Of a DNA stretch of 6,595 nucleotides, positions 4,804-6,595 are shown one piece after another. The stretch covers positions 1 through 6,595 of the forward strand of contig SKYG01000124.1 in the NCBI GenBank assembly GCA_007128045.1. Reading direction: 5' to 3'. This DNA comes from Bacteroidales bacterium (GTDB lineage: Bacteria; Bacteroidota; Bacteroidia; Bacteroidales; UBA7960). The notes under the pieces were generated by a model. The model worked only from the letters and a program-made list of their open reading frames with translations, searched no databases and was not told where the DNA came from. The translations under genes were made by a program, and so were the position numbers. Position 1 is the first letter of the stretch. Every line of letters begins with the position of its first letter.

Positions 4804-6595
4804 TTAGTTTCTGGGAACACTGGTGAATTTTCCGTTGTTAATCTCCCATAAGCTCCTGTCGTTGAAATTGGTGTCACCGTTCATGTTGTAATCACCGATT
4901 CGGTATTTTCCAAAATCTGTGTTTTCACTTTCCCATTTAGAACGGTCATCAAAGTTTATGTCGGTATCAGACTGACTGCTTGTGGTTTGGTCGCCATTAC
5001 CGCCAAACATGACAAAGACACCATCGAGTATTTCTTTTTGTCCCACAATATCACCGAACCCAAATGGGTTGTTGACATAGCTTTGGGTATACCTGAAATC
5101 ATAGGTGATGGTTCCATTTACAACTGGTATGGGTTCGTGCGACATAACGATCAGGTGGTTGCGATGTTCAATGACCAGGTAATAGCTTTTGGTAATGTCT
5201 ATATCGCAGCAGTTGATAAGCCCACCATCTGTAAATTTGACTGATCCATCTTTGTATAAGAGTGCTGCAGCCTTACACATTGGACCTCCTGTACCTTCAG
5301 GTGTCTCTCTTAGTGAAACCAACACCCAATCGACTACGTCGGGATGGTATCCTGCATCACCTTCTGAGGGGTTACCTTCTGAATCGAGACCACTGCCTTC
5401 ATCACCATCATAAAACCATGGTGCCTGGCTATAGGGCTGTCCCGGAGCGGAATAATTGATGCCGGTAAATACATCTTCAAATGTTTGACCAGGTAATACT
5501 TTCAGGTCGTTAAGGTCTGTCCGCATCGGCAGGCTGTAAGTAGCTGTGCCTTCCGGATCTATCACAGCACCTTCCAGATATACCCAAACTTCGATATCAA
5601 CACAATCACTGGCCACAACAGTTGATAAGACTGTTGCCTCATCCTCATCAACTACTATTCCACCACTTGGATCAGTTCCTGTCGCCTGTGCTATATTGGT
5701 AAAGGAACCTACGACAATATCATTAGCAGTGATTGTATATGTGGCTGAGTATATCCAAGTCTCATCGGGATCCAGCACGTTATTGTTGTTCAGGTCACCT
5801 GAGATGTACACAGGACCAGTAGTTGCCAGTTCATCGGTAACCACAACATCTGCGATGGTGGTATTGCCAGTATTCTCCACACTTATTGTGTAGGTAATTA
5901 CCTGGCCGGCAGCTGAATATGTTGTCGGGTCGGCCGTTTTTATTACTGCAATTGTTGATGTGGCTTGTATTGGCATGACTGACTCATCGTCGGTGTCGGT
6001 TACGGTGCCACCTTGTGACGGCGTACCCGTAGCTGTTGCCAGGTTGGTGATGGCCACCTGGTTGTTGACATCCTGTTGTGTCACCACGTAGGTAGCGGAG
6101 AAGTTGACGCTTTGTCCGACTGCCAGGGTAGCCACTGAGGCAGGTGTGATGCTGCTCAGGGTGCCTGTGCCGTTATGTACATCGCTGACAGAGACATTGG
6201 TCAGGTCTACATTGCCGTTGTTGGTCACCAAGTAAGTATAGGTGATGGTCTGTCCGGCCACAACCCCAGATGTTACATTGGCGGTTTTCTCGATGCTGAT
6301 AGATGGGCTTGACACCATCGGTGTAACGCTGGCATCGTCGGTGTCGGTTACGGTAGCATTCTGAGGCGTTGTACCCGTAGCAGTCGCCAGGTTGGTGATG
6401 GCCACCTGGTTGTTAAAGTCCTGCGGAGTTACCACATAGGTAGCGGAGAAGTTGACGATTTGTCCGACTGCCAGGGTAGACACTGAGGCAGGTGTGATGC
6501 TGCTCAGGGTGCCTGTGCCGTTATGTACATCGCTGACAAACACGTTGGTCAGGTCTACATTGCCATTGTTTGTCACCAGGTATGTATAGGTGATG
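4804..6595 (-). CDS. Large DUF11-repeat surface protein with 'VDWVLVSLR' module and dockerin-like tail, N-terminus cut by window edge
   Basis: The frame is open through base 6595 and enters the window mid-repeat (ITYTYLVTNNGNVDLTN), so the real start lies outside; the visible part is about 596 residues. Numbering from the GTG at 6576, there are two near-identical DUF11 repeats (to ~87 and ~92-204) and a divergent third (~208-316) carrying GDLNNNNVLDPDETW. Residues ~324-500 form a beta module often seen in Bacteroidota surface proteins (MRTDLNDLKVLPGQ, QAPWFYDGDE, VVDWVLVSLRET, AALLYKDGSV, YYLVIEHRNHLIVMS). The tail (~507-590) starts GDIVGQKEILDGVFVMFGG and contains two copies of an Asp/Asn-rich loop, (I/T)NF(D/N)DRS(K/L)W, resembling dockerin EF-hand loops. 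The protein ends SVPRN with tandem TAA TAA stops. I see no CHU_C or Por_Secre_tail domain. It is probably exported and surface-associated; its ligand is unknown. Confidence 0.93.
   Translation of the reverse strand, partial: ITYTYLVTNNGNVDLTNVFVSDVHNGTGTLSSITPASVSTLAVGQIVNFSATYVVTPQDFNNQVAITNLATATGTTPQNATVTDTDDASVTPMVSSPSISIEKTANVTSGVVAGQTITYTYLVTNNGNVDLTNVSVSDVHNGTGTLSSITPASVATLAVGQSVNFSATYVVTQQDVNNQVAITNLATATGTPSQGGTVTDTDDESVMPIQATSTIAVIKTADPTTYSAAGQVITYTISVENTGNTTIADVVVTDELATTGPVYISGDLNNNNVLDPDETWIYSATYTITANDIVVGSFTNIAQATGTDPSGGIVVDEDEATVLSTVVASDCVDIEVWVYLEGAVIDPEGTATYSLPMRTDLNDLKVLPGQTFEDVFTGINYSAPGQPYSQAPWFYDGDEGSGLDSEGNPSEGDAGYHPDVVDWVLVSLRETPEGTGGPMCKAAALLYKDGSVKFTDGGLINCCDIDITKSYYLVIEHRNHLIVMSHEPIPVVNGTITYDFRYTQSYVNNPFGFGDIVGQKEILDGVFVMFGGNGDQTTSSQSDTDINFDDRSKWESENTDFGKYRIGDYNMNGDTNFNDRSLWEINNGKFTSVPRN
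4807..5001 (-). other. Dockerin-like duplicated Asp/Asn loop region at the protein C-terminus
   Basis: The second loop, DYNMNGDTNFND (residues 562-573 from the GTG at 6576), fits the 12-position EF-hand/dockerin pattern: D at 1, N at 3, N at 5, G at 6, N at 9, D at 12. The first copy (SDTDINFDDRSKW) keeps the later positions, but aligning on its last Asp puts Ser and Gln at positions 1 and 3. Similar duplicated tails close many Bacteroidota surface proteins, so binding of calcium is plausible; docking to a cohesin is only a hypothesis. Confidence 0.6.
5900..6595 (-). repeat. 348-bp in-gene tandem repeat (DUF11 modules), two copies in window
   Basis: Bases 5900-6247 and 6248-6595 align at an offset of exactly 348 bases (116 codons). 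A run of 58 bases is identical (6133-6190 against 6481-6538). The next 57 bases (6191-6247 against 6539-6595) differ at only about seven positions. The upper copy reaches the window edge, so more copies may lie beyond it. The third DUF11 unit (~5629-5955) belongs to the same protein family but is much more diverged in DNA. Confidence 0.88.

Noticed and set aside
4987..5893. Plus-strand ORFs of 65-115 codons opposite the upstream surface-protein gene
   Set aside because: They are antisense shadows of a repeat-rich reading frame with clear domain content on the minus strand; no start context or domain supports them.
6574..6576. GTG as the true start of the upstream surface protein
   Set aside because: It encodes a valine inside a DUF11 repeat (YLVTNNG), and the frame continues upstream matching the next repeat copy, so the gene is cut by the window edge.

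Overview
The window looks like chromosomal DNA of a gliding or surface-protein-rich member of the Bacteroidota (Cytophagales, Flavobacteriia or Saprospiria type). The evidence is a gliding-motility-associated C-terminal domain (CHU_C), a PorP/SprF outer-membrane protein, a TPR/PD40 protein of the PorE-like type, multi-DUF11 surface proteins, A/T-rich leaders without Shine-Dalgarno sequences, and a Bacteroidota-style candidate promoter. A genus cannot be named from the sequence alone. All four genes lie on the minus strand, so transcription runs from high to low coordinates, and the genes at both edges are cut by the window.

Region by region, in transcription order. (1) 6595-4804 is the C-terminal part of a large surface protein: two near-identical DUF11 repeats, a third divergent DUF11 repeat, a 'VDWVLVSLR' type beta module, and a dockerin-like Asp/Asn-rich tail. 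Its N-terminus lies beyond the window. (2) 4803-4585 is a 219-base non-coding gap with a candidate promoter, a perfect 10-bp inverted repeat and several TTATCAA/TTGATA words. (3) 4584-2161 encodes an 807-residue secreted protein: signal peptide, cohesin-like N-terminal domain, four DUF11 repeats, and the CHU_C (type B) type IX secretion signal. (4) 2139-1195 encodes a PorP/SprF-family outer-membrane protein. (5) 1179-1 encodes a signal peptide, a TPR-like region and PD40 beta-propeller repeats. Its C-terminus, where relatives usually carry an OmpA peptidoglycan-binding domain, is outside the window.

The last three genes are separated by only 21 and 15 bases and almost certainly form an operon: a type B cargo protein, its dedicated PorP/SprF partner, and a periplasmic component that probably links the partner to the cell wall. 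SprB/SprF of Flavobacterium johnsoniae is the studied precedent for the first two. The upstream gene may be a separate transcription unit. The least ordinary idea here is that its dockerin-like tail could dock to the cohesin-like head of the next gene's CHU_C protein. That is a hypothesis from fold resemblance and adjacency, not something the sequence proves. No RNA genes, CRISPR arrays or mobile elements were seen.
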